From NCBI GenBank assembly GCA_041398005.1, contig JAWKVP010000001.1:186001-250000 (forward strand): a DNA stretch of 64,000 nucleotides, in the 5' to 3' direction. Shown one piece after another: positions 41,007-50,573 of the stretch (position 1 is the first letter of the stretch; each line of letters begins with the position of its first letter). Position numbers and translations under genes: made by a program. The notes beneath the pieces are model-generated. The model saw nothing but the letters and a program-made list of their open reading frames with translations. It had not been told where the DNA came from and ran no database searches. This stretch comes from JAGREO01 sp020446285 (GTDB taxonomy: Bacteria; Pseudomonadota; Alphaproteobacteria; Geminicoccales; Geminicoccaceae).

Positions 41007-43652
41007 TTACGTCACGATACGGTCGATGGCCGCTTCGAGCCTGCTTCTGGCCTGACGGGCCGCTTCAAGCCGTTCGCGCTGCTCCTCGACAACCGCTTCC
41101 GGCGCGCGGGCGATGAAGTCGCCATTGGCCAGCTTCTGCTCCATCTTGCGGATATCGCCCTCGGCCTTGCCATGTTCCTTCTGCAGGCGGGCGCGCTCGA
41201 CGGCGAGATCGACGACATCGGCGACGGGCATGACGAAGGTCGCTTCGCCAACCACCACCTGCAGGGTGTTGCCGGGAATCCCGCCGCCGGCGTCCGGACG
41301 GATGGCGCCGAGCCGCGCGAGCCGCGAGATGGCTTCGCGATTGCGTTCCAGCCGTGCGCGTGTCTCGTCCGAAGCGCCATGCGCCTCGAGTTCGAGCTTC
41401 GCCGAAGCCGGGACATTGAGCTCGCTGCGTGCGGTGCGGATGGCGCCGATCGCCTGGACCAGCCAGCGCATCTCCGCTTCCGCCGATCCGTCCACGAGTG
41501 CTGCATCGAGCGCCGGCCATTCGCCGGTCATCAGCATGTCCCCGCGGCCGAGCAGCTCCGACCAGAGATGTTCGGTGACGAAGGGGGCAATCGGGTGCAT
41601 CAGCCTGAGCGCCTGCGCCAGCACCCAGGCCGATGTCGCCCGCGTCTCCGCCTTCAGCGCCTCGTCCTCGCCGGAGAAGGCCGGCTTGGCGAGTTCGACA
41701 TACCAGTCGCAGAAGGTGTTCCAGATGAACTGGTAGATGGCGAGCGCCGCCTCGTTCAGTTTCATCGCCTCCATCGCCTCGTCGACCGCAATGTTCAGCC
41801 GCGCGGTCTCGCCGACGATCCAGCGATTGAGCGTGTGGCCGCAGCCCGCCGGATCGAAGGATTCATCGAGACGGCCGCCGTTCATCTCGACGAAACGCGC
41901 GGCGTTCCAGAGCTTGGTGACGAAGTTGCGGTAGCCCTCGACCCGCGCCTTGCCGATCTTCACGTCCCTGCCCTGCGGCGCACTGGCGATGAGCGCATAG
42001 CGCAGCGCGTCGGCACCGAATTCGTCGATCAGTTCCAGCGGGTCGATGACATTGCCCCTGGTCTTCGACATCTTCTGGCCCTTCTCGTCACGGACGAGGC
42101 CGTGGATCAGGACATGACTGAACGGAACCTCGCCCATGAAATGCAGGCCCTGCATCATCATCCGTGCGACCCAGAAGAAGATGATGTCGAAGCCGGTGAC
42201 GAGCACGCTGGTCGGATAGAATTTCGCGAGCTCCGGCGTCTCTTCCGGCCAGCCCAGCGTCGAGAACGGCCAGAGACCGGAGGAGAACCAGGTATCGAGC
42301 ACGTCGGGATCGCGCTCCAGCGCCACAGGCTTGCCATAGTGACGTTCGGCCGCAGCCTGTGCTTCCGCCTCGCTCTCCTCGACGAAGATCTCGCCGTCGG
42401 GGCCGTACCAGGCGGGAATCTGGTGACCCCACCAGAGCTGGCGCGAGATGCACCAGGGCTGGATGTTGCGCATCCATTCGAAATAGATGTTCTCGAAGGA
42501 TTTCGGCACAAACACCGTCCTGCCCGTCTCGACCGCCTCGATCGCCGGCTTGGCCAGCGTCGCCGCGTCGCAGTACCACTGGTCGGTCAGGAACGGTTCC
42601 AGCGGCGTTCCCGAACGGTCGCCATGCGGGACGGTGTGCAGGTGCTTTTCAATCTTTTCGAGGAAACCCTGCGCCTCCATGTCGGCGACGACGGCCTTGC
42701 GCGCCTCGAAGCGGTCCATGCCGCGATATTTTTCCGGCACCGCGTCGTTCAGTGTGCCATCCGGGTTGAGAATGTTGATCGCCTCGAGACCGTGGCGCCG
42801 GCCGACCTCGAAATCGTTGAAGTCATGCGCCGGCGTGATCTTGACCGCACCGGACCCCTTCTCCGGATCGGAATGCTCGTCGGCAACGACACGGATGCGC
42901 CGGCCGACCAGTGGCAGGACGAGATACCTGCCGACGAGATCGGCGAAACGTTCGTCATCCGGATGGACGGCCACGCCGGTATCGCCGAGCATGGTCTCGG
43001 GGCGGGTCGTGGCGACGGTGAGGAAACGTCCTTCCTCGCCCTCGACGGGATACCTGAAGTGCCAGAGCGAGCCCTTGACCTCGGTCGGTTCCGATTCGAG
43101 GTCGGAGACGGCCGTCCTGAGCTTGACGTCCCAGTTGACCAGCCGCTTGTCCTTGTAGATCAGACCTTCCTTGTAGAGCCGGACGAACGCCCTGAGCACC
43201 GCCTTCGAGAGCCCCTCATCCATGGTGAAGCGCTCGCGGCTCCAGTCGGGCGAGGTGCCGAGACGGCGAAGCTGGCCCAGAATGTTGCCCTGCGATGCCT
43301 CCTTCCATTCCCAGCAGGCCTCGAGAAATTTCTCGCGACCGATGGCGACACGGCTCGTGCCCTCGCTTTCCAGCTTGCGCTCGACCATCATCTGCGTGGC
43401 GATGCCCGCATGGTCGGTGCCCGGCTGCCACAGGCTCGGATGGCCCTTCATGCGATGCCAGCGGGTGAGAACGTCCTGAATCGTCTGGTCGAGCGCATGT
43501 CCCATATGCAGCAGGCCGGTCACGTTCGGCGGCGGCATCATCACGCAGAAGGGGGGCTGTCCGCTGTCCTTCGGGGCGAATGCGCCGGCGGCTTCCCAAC
43601 GCCCGTAAATGTCCTGCTCGGTCTCTTGAGCATGGTAGGACTTTTCCAGCAT
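41007..43652 (-). CDS. valS: Valine-tRNA ligase
   Basis: Class Ia aminoacyl-tRNA synthetase charging tRNA-Val, 881 residues. The HIGH motif appears as PPPNVTGLLHMGHA, and KMSKS as KGQKMSKTRGN. The editing domain (TTRPETMLGDTGVAVHPDD) and a C-terminal coiled coil (RARLQKEHGKAEGDIRKMEQ) are present. GGAAGG precedes the ATG by seven bases. It follows the J1-crystallin-like gene on the same strand after 95 bases and precedes the M17 peptidase. Confidence 0.98.
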   Translation of the reverse strand: MLEKSYHAQETEQDIYGRWEAAGAFAPKDSGQPPFCVMMPPPNVTGLLHMGHALDQTIQDVLTRWHRMKGHPSLWQPGTDHAGIATQMMVERKLESEGTSRVAIGREKFLEACWEWKEASQGNILGQLRRLGTSPDWSRERFTMDEGLSKAVLRAFVRLYKEGLIYKDKRLVNWDVKLRTAVSDLESEPTEVKGSLWHFRYPVEGEEGRFLTVATTRPETMLGDTGVAVHPDDERFADLVGRYLVLPLVGRRIRVVADEHSDPEKGSGAVKITPAHDFNDFEVGRRHGLEAINILNPDGTLNDAVPEKYRGMDRFEARKAVVADMEAQGFLEKIEKHLHTVPHGDRSGTPLEPFLTDQWYCDAATLAKPAIEAVETGRTVFVPKSFENIYFEWMRNIQPWCISRQLWWGHQIPAWYGPDGEIFVEESEAEAQAAAERHYGKPVALERDPDVLDTWFSSGLWPFSTLGWPEETPELAKFYPTSVLVTGFDIIFFWVARMMMQGLHFMGEVPFSHVLIHGLVRDEKGQKMSKTRGNVIDPLELIDEFGADALRYALIASAPQGRDVKIGKARVEGYRNFVTKLWNAARFVEMNGGRLDESFDPAGCGHTLNRWIVGETARLNIAVDEAMEAMKLNEAALAIYQFIWNTFCDWYVELAKPAFSGEDEALKAETRATSAWVLAQALRLMHPIAPFVTEHLWSELLGRGDMLMTGEWPALDAALVDGSAEAEMRWLVQAIGAIRTARSELNVPASAKLELEAHGASDETRARLERNREAISRLARLGAIRPDAGGGIPGNTLQVVVGEATFVMPVADVVDLAVERARLQKEHGKAEGDIRKMEQKLANGDFIARAPEAVVEEQRERLEAARQARSRLEAAIDRIVT

Positions 43653-43747
43653 GGCTGGACCTTCCCTTTCTCATTCGCGTGAAGAACATCATCCCGACCG
43701 CGATCAACAGCCGCAACCGGCACGCGAATCAGGCATCGGAGGTGGGT

Positions 43748-44659
43748 TTAGGCGAGTTGGCGATCAGCGGCAAGCGAGCCGAACCGCGTCACCAGCGCCT
43801 GCAACCCGGCCCGGTCATGCAGTCTCTCACGCCAGGTCACCGGTATCGCATCGAGCCCGTGGTGCGCACCGAGCAACGCCCCGAGCACGGAACAGCGCGC
43901 CGCATTGTCGCCGCCGGCGCGCGCACTCTCCAGCATGGGCGTGACGAAGGTATGGCCGTCACGAAGAAGCGCGTGCATAATCGAGGGCAGTGTCTGGTCG
44001 AGATTGCAGGCCCGCCCGAACGCAGCCGTCGCCTCGACGACGGGAACCCCCTTCGCTTCCGCCACCTTCGCCAGCATCCCTGCCGGCAGGCCGGCGCCCG
44101 CCACGGCATCCTCGACGGTGCGACCGGACACGATCCCGCGCAGGAGGCGTGCGAAACCCCGGTTGAGCATCACCGCCTCGTCATTGTTCTGGGTGACACG
44201 AACGACGGCATCGACGGTTTCGTCCAGCCGGTCGGCATCCGCGATCATCGCCACCGCCGCCATGCGCGACATGCCCCCCGTCTGCCGGTCATCGACGCCA
44301 TGTCCGGTGCTTTCGAGATGTTCCAGCGCGCCGCGGGTGGCCTTGTCGAGATAGCCGGTATAGCCATGGCCGAAATGCTGGACGAAGGCGGCACCGTAGG
44401 CACGGACGTCGACGCCGCCATGCTCGACTATCGACCGAAGCAGGACCCGCGCGGCATCACCGTAGTGGGTTCCCTCTCCAGGCTCGAGCCCGGCATGATA
44501 ATGTCCCTCCACCGGCCGATCGAAACCGCGCATCCCGCCCGGATAGACCTCGCGGTCGCGCTCGACGGGATCATAATGCCAGTGCGAGCCGAGACACAGC
44601 GCATCGCCGACGAACTGGCCGATGAGTGCCGCCTCGATGCGCTCGCGAATCCCCGGCAT
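43748..44659 (-). CDS. ADP-ribosylglycohydrolase-fold protein, J1-crystallin-like, metal motifs altered
   Basis: A 303-residue protein of the ADP-ribosylglycohydrolase (DraG) fold. The N-terminal IEAALIGQFVGDALCLGSHW and the C-terminal ARAGGDNAARCSVLGALLGA are clear. The magnesium-binding TDD motif of active hydrolases is replaced by THYGD (GEGTHYGDAARV), and GGDxDT by GGDNAAR. This is the pattern of J1 crystallins and their bacterial relatives. ADP-ribose removal is therefore doubtful; sugar or peptide binding has to be considered. It is divergent from the DUF1289-BHMT genes and upstream of valS. Confidence 0.85.
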   Translation of the reverse strand: MPGIRERIEAALIGQFVGDALCLGSHWHYDPVERDREVYPGGMRGFDRPVEGHYHAGLEPGEGTHYGDAARVLLRSIVEHGGVDVRAYGAAFVQHFGHGYTGYLDKATRGALEHLESTGHGVDDRQTGGMSRMAAVAMIADADRLDETVDAVVRVTQNNDEAVMLNRGFARLLRGIVSGRTVEDAVAGAGLPAGMLAKVAEAKGVPVVEATAAFGRACNLDQTLPSIMHALLRDGHTFVTPMLESARAGGDNAARCSVLGALLGAHHGLDAIPVTWRERLHDRAGLQALVTRFGSLAADRQLA

Positions 44660-44810
44660 GAACCGTCGCCTCCCCTGCGGTCGTGGCGGGCGGAAACCCG
44701 CGCCGGGTCATCATGACGTACCGGGCGATGAAAGGCCAATCCCTATTCCCTTTCGCATCCCCGGCATCTCGTCTATGCAGTCGCCCCGGCACCATTGGGA
44801 CCGCGCGGCC

Positions 44811-45044
44811 ATGAGCGAGCTTCCGGACATTCCGTCACCCTGCCTCGGCATCTGCAGGATCGATGCCGACACCCGGCAATGCGTCGGCTGCCTGCGAACC
44901 GCCCGGGAGATCGCCCGCTGGCCGTATGCCGACAATGAGGAACGGTTTGCCATCGTTCAGGCCCTGCGCGAGCGTCGCCGTGCGCGCGGGCAGACCAGTG
45001 CCGCCGACAGCCGCCACAGACGACGCGCCAGGACGGGTTCATGA
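44811..45044 (+). CDS. DUF1289 family small cysteine-rich protein
   Basis: A 77-residue protein with the DUF1289 core IPSPCLGICRIDADTRQCVG followed by CLRTAREIARWPYADNEER. Four cysteines (CxxxC ... CxxC) suggest a small metal or iron-sulfur site; the family's function is unknown. The tail is arginine rich. ATG at 44811 is used; an ATG 36 bases upstream (44775) is possible. The stop overlaps the next ATG (ATGA), so it is coupled to the homocysteine methyltransferase gene. Confidence 0.85.
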   Translation: MSELPDIPSPCLGICRIDADTRQCVGCLRTAREIARWPYADNEERFAIVQALRERRRARGQTSAADSRHRRRARTGS

Positions 45045-46054
45045 CCAGACTGCAGGATCTCCTCGAAAACGAACGTGTGCTGCTTGCCGATGGCGGCATG
45101 GGCACCGCCCTCTTCCGGCGCGGACTGGAGACGGGCGATTGTCCGGAACTCTGGAACATCGACCATCCCGACAGGGTGGCCGACGTGCATCGCGAGTTCG
45201 TCGAGGCCGGCTCCGACATCATCCTGACCAACAGCTTCGGCGGCAACGCCATGCGATTGAAGCTGCACGCTGCGCAGGACCGCGTGGCGGAGCTCAACGC
45301 CGCCGCCGCCCGCATCGCCCGCTCCGTCGCCGACATGGCCGGACGAACGGTACTCGTCGCCGGGTCGATGGGGCCCACGGGCGAGATCCTGGAGCCGGTC
45401 GGGAGCCTTTCGATCGGCGACGCGACGGCGGCCTTCGCCGACCAGGCGATCGCGCTGAAACAGGGCGGCGCCGATCTTCTCTGGTGCGAAACACTCTCGT
45501 CCGCCGAGGAAATGGAGGCCGCGATCGCCGGAGCGAGCCGCGCCGGCCTGCCGGTGGTCTGCACCATGAGCTTCGATACCAACGGCCGCACGATGATGGG
45601 CCTTACCCCCGATGCGGCGCTGGCGCATACACGCACGCTCGCCTCTCCGCCGGTCGCCTTCGGCGCCAATTGCGGCATCGGACCGGCACAGCTGCTCGGC
45701 TCGATCCTCGGCATGGGCCGGCTCGCACATGCCGGCGACATTCTCGTCGCCAAGGGCAATTGCGGCATCCCCGAATATCGCGACGGCCATATCCATTATT
45801 CGGGAACACCCGACATCATGGCGACCTATGCGGTGATGGCGCGTGATGCCGGCGCTGCGATCATCGGCGGCTGCTGCGGGACGGGCGGCGTGCATCTCGC
45901 GGCCATGCGCAAGGCGCTCGACACGATGCCGAAAGGTCCGCTTCCCGGCATCGACGCGATCGAGGCGCAACTCGGCGCGATCACGACACCGACAGACGCC
46001 GCCGAAAGCCACAAGCGCGACCGCGACGGCCGCAGGCGACGCCGGACCGGCTGA
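45041..46054 (+). CDS. Homocysteine S-methyltransferase, betaine-homocysteine type
   Basis: A 337-residue zinc-dependent enzyme that should move a methyl group from betaine (or a similar donor) to homocysteine to give methionine. The substrate motif LLADGGMGTALFRRG starts near residue 14. Zinc ligands are Cys in FGANCGIGP and the pair in GGCCGTG near the end. Length fits single-domain BHMT and excludes full MetH. The C-terminus ends in an Arg/Lys-rich tail of about 20 residues. It is coupled to DUF1289. An S-methylmethionine-type donor is an alternative. Confidence 0.88.
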   Translation: MTRLQDLLENERVLLADGGMGTALFRRGLETGDCPELWNIDHPDRVADVHREFVEAGSDIILTNSFGGNAMRLKLHAAQDRVAELNAAAARIARSVADMAGRTVLVAGSMGPTGEILEPVGSLSIGDATAAFADQAIALKQGGADLLWCETLSSAEEMEAAIAGASRAGLPVVCTMSFDTNGRTMMGLTPDAALAHTRTLASPPVAFGANCGIGPAQLLGSILGMGRLAHAGDILVAKGNCGIPEYRDGHIHYSGTPDIMATYAVMARDAGAAIIGGCCGTGGVHLAAMRKALDTMPKGPLPGIDAIEAQLGAITTPTDAAESHKRDRDGRRRRRTG

Positions 46055-46156
46055 CCGCCCGCAACGCTCGCGACGCCCGGACATTTGTCCGCTTGGGTTG
46101 CCGCGCCCTTGGGGCTATGACACCGACATCGCGAAACTCATCGATTGGGAGGAATC

Positions 46157-47884
46157 ATGGCATCGGTCACGGTCTTCGACAAATCACGGCTGCCAAGCCG
46201 CTACAGCACGGTGGGGCCCGACCGGGCACCGCACCGCTCCTATTACTATGCCATGGGCCTTTCCAGTGAGGACATCGCCCGGCCGTTCGTCGGTGTGGTG
46301 ACCACATGGAACGAGGCGGCACCCTGCAACATAGCACTCGGCCGTCAGGCGCAGGTGGTCAAGCATGGCGTGGCACGGGCCGGCGGAACGCCGCGCGAGT
46401 TCACCACGATTACCGTCACCGACGGTATCGCGATGGGCCATCAGGGCATGAAGAGCTCGCTCATCAGCCGCGAGATCATCGCCGATTCCACCGAACTCAC
46501 CGTGCGCGGGCACGCCTATGACGCGCTCGTCGGCCTTGCCGGCTGCGACAAGTCGCTGCCCGGTCTGATGATGGCCATGGTCCGCCTCAATGTCCCCGCC
46601 GTCTTCATGTATGGCGGCTCGATCCTGCCCGGTCGTTACAAGGGCAAGGATGTCACCGTGCAGGATGTGTTCGAGGCGGTCGGCCGCCATGCCGTCGGTG
46701 ACATGTCGGATGAGGATCTCGAGGAGCTGGAACGCGTTGCCTGCCCGTCTGCCGGTGCCTGCGGCGGCCAGTTCACCGCCAACACCATGGCCTGCGTATC
46801 CGAGGCGATCGGCCTCGCCCTGCCCTATTCGGCCGGCACACCCGCCCCGCTCGAAGCCCGCGACAAGTGGGCCGAGCAGTCGGGCGAGGCGGTGATGGAG
46901 CTGCTCAGGCACAATATCCGCCCGCGCGACATCGTCACCCGCAAGAGCCTCGAAAATGCCGCCCGTGTCGTCGCCTGTTCCGGCGGCTCGACCAATGGTG
47001 CGCTGCACCTGCCGGCGATCGCGCATGAGGCGGGCATCGATTTCGACCTGCACGAGGTCGCCCGCATCTTCCGCGAGACGCCCTATATCGCCGACCTCAA
47101 GCCTGCCGGTCAGTATGTGATGAAGGACCTTGCCGAAGCCGGCGGCGTACCGCTCATCATGAAGGCGCTGCATGATGGCGGTCTGCTGCATGGCGATTGC
47201 ATCACCGTCACCGGCAAGACGATTGCGGAAAATCTCGAAGGCGTGAAGTTCGACACAGAACAGAAGATCGTCCGCCCGGTGTCCAACCCGTTCACGAGCT
47301 GGGGCGGTGTCGTCGGCCTCAGGGGCACGCTCGCCCCCGAGGGGGCCATGGTCAAGGTCGCCGGCCTCGCCAGCCTCAAGTTCAAGGGCCCCGCTCGCGT
47401 GTTCGAATGCGAGGAAGATGCCATGGCCGCCGTGCAGGCCGGCAAGTACAAGGATGGCGAGGTGCTGGTCATCCGCAACGAGGGCCCGAAGGGTGGCCCC
47501 GGCATGCGCGAGATGCTCGGCGTCACCTCGGCGATCTACGGTCAGGGCAAGGGCGACAAGGTGGCGCTCATCACCGATGGCCGTTTCTCCGGTGCGACCC
47601 GCGGCTTCTGCATCGGCCATGTCGGCCCGGAGTCGGCTGTCGGCGGGCCCATCGGTCTTCTGAAGGACGGTGACATCATCGATATCGACGCCGGCGAGGG
47701 CCGTCTCGATGTCGAACTCGGCGCCGAAGAACTGCAAGCCCGGCTGAAGGCGTGGAAGCCGAAGGAGACCGAGTACCCCTCCGGCACGCTGTGGAAATAT
47801 GCGCAGACCGTCGGTTCGGCGGAAAAGGGTGCGGTCACCCATCCGGGTGGTGCCGTGGAAAAGAAGAGCTACGCCGACATCTGA
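46157..47884 (+). CDS. ilvD: Dihydroxy-acid dehydratase
   Basis: IlvD, 575 residues, dehydrates dihydroxy-isovalerate and dihydroxy-methylvalerate in valine, isoleucine and leucine synthesis. Iron-sulfur ligands are Cys57 (EAAPCN), Cys130 (GLAGCDKSLPG) and Cys202 (SAGACGGQF). ITDGRFSGATRGFCIGH is the C-terminal signature. GGGAGG four to five bases before ATG 46157 decides the start over ATG 46145. It has its own terminator downstream and appears to be a single-gene unit. Confidence 0.97.
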   Translation: MASVTVFDKSRLPSRYSTVGPDRAPHRSYYYAMGLSSEDIARPFVGVVTTWNEAAPCNIALGRQAQVVKHGVARAGGTPREFTTITVTDGIAMGHQGMKSSLISREIIADSTELTVRGHAYDALVGLAGCDKSLPGLMMAMVRLNVPAVFMYGGSILPGRYKGKDVTVQDVFEAVGRHAVGDMSDEDLEELERVACPSAGACGGQFTANTMACVSEAIGLALPYSAGTPAPLEARDKWAEQSGEAVMELLRHNIRPRDIVTRKSLENAARVVACSGGSTNGALHLPAIAHEAGIDFDLHEVARIFRETPYIADLKPAGQYVMKDLAEAGGVPLIMKALHDGGLLHGDCITVTGKTIAENLEGVKFDTEQKIVRPVSNPFTSWGGVVGLRGTLAPEGAMVKVAGLASLKFKGPARVFECEEDAMAAVQAGKYKDGEVLVIRNEGPKGGPGMREMLGVTSAIYGQGKGDKVALITDGRFSGATRGFCIGHVGPESAVGGPIGLLKDGDIIDIDAGEGRLDVELGAEELQARLKAWKPKETEYPSGTLWKYAQTVGSAEKGAVTHPGGAVEKKSYADI

Positions 47885-47953
47885 ACGACGGACCCCGCTC
47901 CGGCCCGCGAACCGCAACGCGGTTAACGGATGTTCATAGTGTCGTGCGTTCAT

Positions 47954-47987
47954 GGGCCCGTGGCGATTGCCGCGGGCCCGCTCTTTT
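47954..47987 (+). terminator. Rho-independent terminator of ilvD
   Basis: GGGCCCGTGGC (47954-47964) pairs with GCCGCGGGCCC (47969-47979) over 11 positions, one of them a G-T wobble, around the four-base loop GATT. Five T residues follow at 47983-47987. It is the clearest intrinsic terminator in the window. Confidence 0.9.
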
Positions 47988-48035
47988 TGTCCAATGGTGA
48001 CGGTCCCGTTCCCATTGTCATCTGGAGCATGAGCC

Positions 48036-48467
48036 GTGCCGCAGCATCATGAACGCTTTCCGCGACGCGCGGATCTGTACGATGTCATCGACTTTCTGGC
48101 CGCCGGCTTCGCCTTTCCCGTGGCGGCGGGCGCACTTTCGGCGATCGGCGTGGAGACCGCCGCCGAACATGCCTGGGTTCTGGACCGCCTGCCCGTGGCC
48201 GCCATCGTCGTCGCCCTCATGCTCAAGATCCTGCAGGACATGTCTCCCCATGCACCGGACAGTTCGAGGCGCCTGCATCAGGTGTTCTGGAGCTGCTGCG
48301 TGCTGCCGCTCACCCTCTTCTGGGCGCTCTTCCTGCGCGGACATGCCGATGCGCTCTCGCCGGCACTGCTGTTCGCAAGCTGGCTGGTACTGACGCCTGC
48401 AACCTTCATTCCCCGATTCCTTGCCGAGTTCCTGTTGCCGGAAAAGGAAAGTGCTCCCGCAGAGTAG
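48036..48467 (+). CDS. Small integral membrane protein of unknown function
   Basis: A 143-residue protein with about four hydrophobic helices (near 18-40, 48-65, 82-101 and 106-128), polar termini and a basic loop (HAPDSSRRLHQ) between helices 2 and 3. No family is recognised. GTG at 48036 with GGAG at 48023-48026 is the likely start. It lies between the ilvD terminator and speE, 73 bases upstream of speE, and may be co-transcribed with it. Confidence 0.7.
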   Translation: MPQHHERFPRRADLYDVIDFLAAGFAFPVAAGALSAIGVETAAEHAWVLDRLPVAAIVVALMLKILQDMSPHAPDSSRRLHQVFWSCCVLPLTLFWALFLRGHADALSPALLFASWLVLTPATFIPRFLAEFLLPEKESAPAE

Positions 48468-48540
48468 ACAGTCTCGGGGGTTGAAGCGGCAATCCCGCGA
48501 ACCTATACGCTTGGTGCGAACATGATGGAGCATCGAGCCG

Positions 48541-49389
48541 ATGGAATGGTTCAGCGAGACCTTGTACCCCTCCTGGCAGCAGCGCCTCGGGATCGAGGAA
48601 GTGCTCTACCACGAGCGCACCGAACATCAGGATCTGATCGTCTTCAGCAGCCGGGCCTGGGGAACGGTGCTGGCGCTTGACGGTGTCGTGCAGACCACCA
48701 CGGGCGACGAGTGGGCCTATCACGAGATGATGGTCCACCCGGCGATGATCGCGCATGGCCGGGTGCGCAGCGTGTGCATCGTCGGCGGTGGCGACGGCGG
48801 CACCCTGCGCGAGGTGGTGAAGCATGCCGGTGTCAAGCGCATCGTCAAGGCGGAGCTCGATCCGGGCGTGATAGAATTCTGCAGGAAGCATCTCCCCGGC
48901 CTCTCCGACGGCTCGTTCGACGACCCGCGTCTCGAGCTCCGTTTCGGCGATGCCGCGATCTACATGGCCGAAGACGATGAAAAATTCGATGTCATCATCG
49001 TCGATTCCACCGATCCGCAGGGACCGGGTGCCGCACTCTTCACGGAAACATTCTACAAGGATTGCCGGCGCAAGCTGAACGAGGGCGGCATTCTCATCAC
49101 CCAGTGCGGCGTGCCCTCCGTACAACCCCTGGAACTGGGCATGACCCAGAGCCGCCAGCGCGCCGCCGGTTTCTCGGACGTTTCCTTCTATCTCACCTGC
49201 GTGCCAACCTATGTCGGCGGCATGATGGCGCTCGGCTGGGCATCCGACGATGCGACGCGGCGCCGGGTGCGTGTCGACACGCTGCATGGAAGGCCGATCC
49301 CCGAGGGGCTGCGCTACTATACCCCCGAGGTGCATGTCGGTGCCTTCGCCCATCCGCCCTGGATGACGGCACTCGCCGAAAGGGGCTGA
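48541..49389 (+). CDS. speE: Spermidine synthase (polyamine aminopropyltransferase)
   Basis: A 282-residue enzyme that transfers an aminopropyl group from decarboxylated SAM to putrescine. The SAM-binding VCIVGGGDGGTLREVVKHAG, the DGVVQTTTGDEWAYHEMM block and VDSTDPQGPGAALFTETFY are diagnostic. Length is the usual one for SpeE. No speD (SAM decarboxylase) is present in this window. A G+C-rich inverted repeat overlaps the stop (GGGGC-TGA-GCCCC, 49382-49394) and may weakly terminate. Confidence 0.95.
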   Translation: MEWFSETLYPSWQQRLGIEEVLYHERTEHQDLIVFSSRAWGTVLALDGVVQTTTGDEWAYHEMMVHPAMIAHGRVRSVCIVGGGDGGTLREVVKHAGVKRIVKAELDPGVIEFCRKHLPGLSDGSFDDPRLELRFGDAAIYMAEDDEKFDVIIVDSTDPQGPGAALFTETFYKDCRRKLNEGGILITQCGVPSVQPLELGMTQSRQRAAGFSDVSFYLTCVPTYVGGMMALGWASDDATRRRVRVDTLHGRPIPEGLRYYTPEVHVGAFAHPPWMTALAERG

Positions 49390-49960
49390 GCCCCCGTCTG
49401 CCCCATTCCCGAACGACGGACCTGCGCCCCGGACCGGCCGCTGCAAGCAGGCCCTGCCCCGCACATTGCGTGACGCCCGGCACATATGGGGCGTTTATGG
49501 CGTATTCAGGCACGCGGTTTTCCGCTTGCGGCTTGTACCGTCTTTCAAACCAAACAAACCTGAAATGAACCATCAGGCGAACAGTTGTCGTCTGACGGTA
49601 ATTCTACATCGTCGCATTCAATCTGGTGGCGATGCCCTTTGGTGTGTCCGATCGCCTTCATCCGCAGTTGAACATTTCAGTTTCGTCAAATATAGCGGTT
49701 TGCGATACTCCAATGCACACCTTACAGGTGTATGCACTATGGGGCGCCGTTAACCTCAGGTAGCGACATAGGCTGGTACTGTTATTTTTCTTTCATACTT
49801 GCGCGTGGGTCGCCTCGTGCGCGATAGAGTGGGCGTTAACCCTAAATTAAGGTTAACGGCCTATCGAGAAGTTGCAGCCTTGTGTTGCCGCTTCTCCAAC
49901 ACCCAACCAATGGGTTTTCTCGATTCGGGAACCAACAACCAACGCGACTGGTGACGAGCC
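49390..49960. other. 571-base intergenic region, A+T-rich, with hairpins and a CtrA-type site
   Basis: No gene is supported. The stretch becomes A+T rich from about 49560. It contains a bulged hairpin at 49714-49736 (TGCACACCT/AGGTGTATGCA) and the CGTTAACC ... GGTTAACG repeat with TTAA-N7-TTAA near 49834-49858. The long gap, low G+C and regulatory sites suggest the control region of the small gene at 49961, or a non-coding RNA, which cannot be confirmed here. Confidence 0.6.
49834..49858. promoter_or_regulatory. CtrA-type site within an inverted repeat
   Basis: TTAA-CCCTAAA-TTAA (49836-49850) is an exact TTAA-N7-TTAA, the CtrA recognition pattern of alphaproteobacteria. It sits in a perfect eight-base inverted repeat CGTTAACC (49834-49841)/GGTTAACG (49851-49858). 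It is about 110 bases before the ATG at 49961. In G+C-rich DNA eight specified A/T bases are rare by chance. Confidence 0.6.
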
Positions 49961-50326
49961 ATGGCAAACCAACAGGCACAGATGACGACGGACATGTCTT
50001 TCGCCGACATCCTCGTCGACGTGATCGATCAGGAAGCAAGGCAGAATGGCACGGGTGCCGTCCAGAGCGGCCGCCTGACCCTTCATCTCACCGATCTCAT
50101 CGAGGATTCGAACGGCGAGGTCGTACTGTTCAACGATTCGCATCTGCCGCGACTTGCGGTCGCCACCGATATCGTCGCCGTGGGGCGCGGCGAGGCCGGA
50201 CGGCATGTCACGGCCAATGGCGATGACGTGAGCGGTTTTCACTTCATCACCTTCGACAATGGCATGAAGCTCTACTACCAGGATGGTCTCGATCTCGTGC
50301 TCGTGGGCGAAGACGTGCCGGCGTGA
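49961..50326 (+). CDS. Small acidic protein of unknown function
   Basis: A 121-residue acidic protein without signal peptide or membrane segment. The N-terminal third is polar. The rest looks beta-rich, with glycine-asparagine turns (GRHVTANGDDVSGFHFITFD and NGMKLYYQDGLDLVLVG), which recall short repeats in secreted adhesin-type proteins. I do not recognise a family. The upstream CtrA-type site hints at cell-cycle or motility control. It is 247 bases upstream of the hybrid kinase on the same strand. The coding call rests on length, codon composition and position. Confidence 0.6.
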   Translation: MANQQAQMTTDMSFADILVDVIDQEARQNGTGAVQSGRLTLHLTDLIEDSNGEVVLFNDSHLPRLAVATDIVAVGRGEAGRHVTANGDDVSGFHFITFDNGMKLYYQDGLDLVLVGEDVPA

Positions 50327-50573
50327 GGCGAACCGCCATCACCGGATGACGCATTCGGCGCGACAGGACCATGGCCCGTCGCGCATCGATGTGTCCGGAC
50401 CTGTTTCAGGAAGCCGGCCGATCGCGGCGGCATTTCCGGGAGTTGTGCAAGAAATTTACAACTGCTGCACGATTTTTCCACGACGAGATGTATCGAATTA
50501 TCGATGTGCCGGATTGACTCTTTAATTCAACCAATAGTAGAAAATTCTTGAAATTCCGTATTGAAGGCACACC

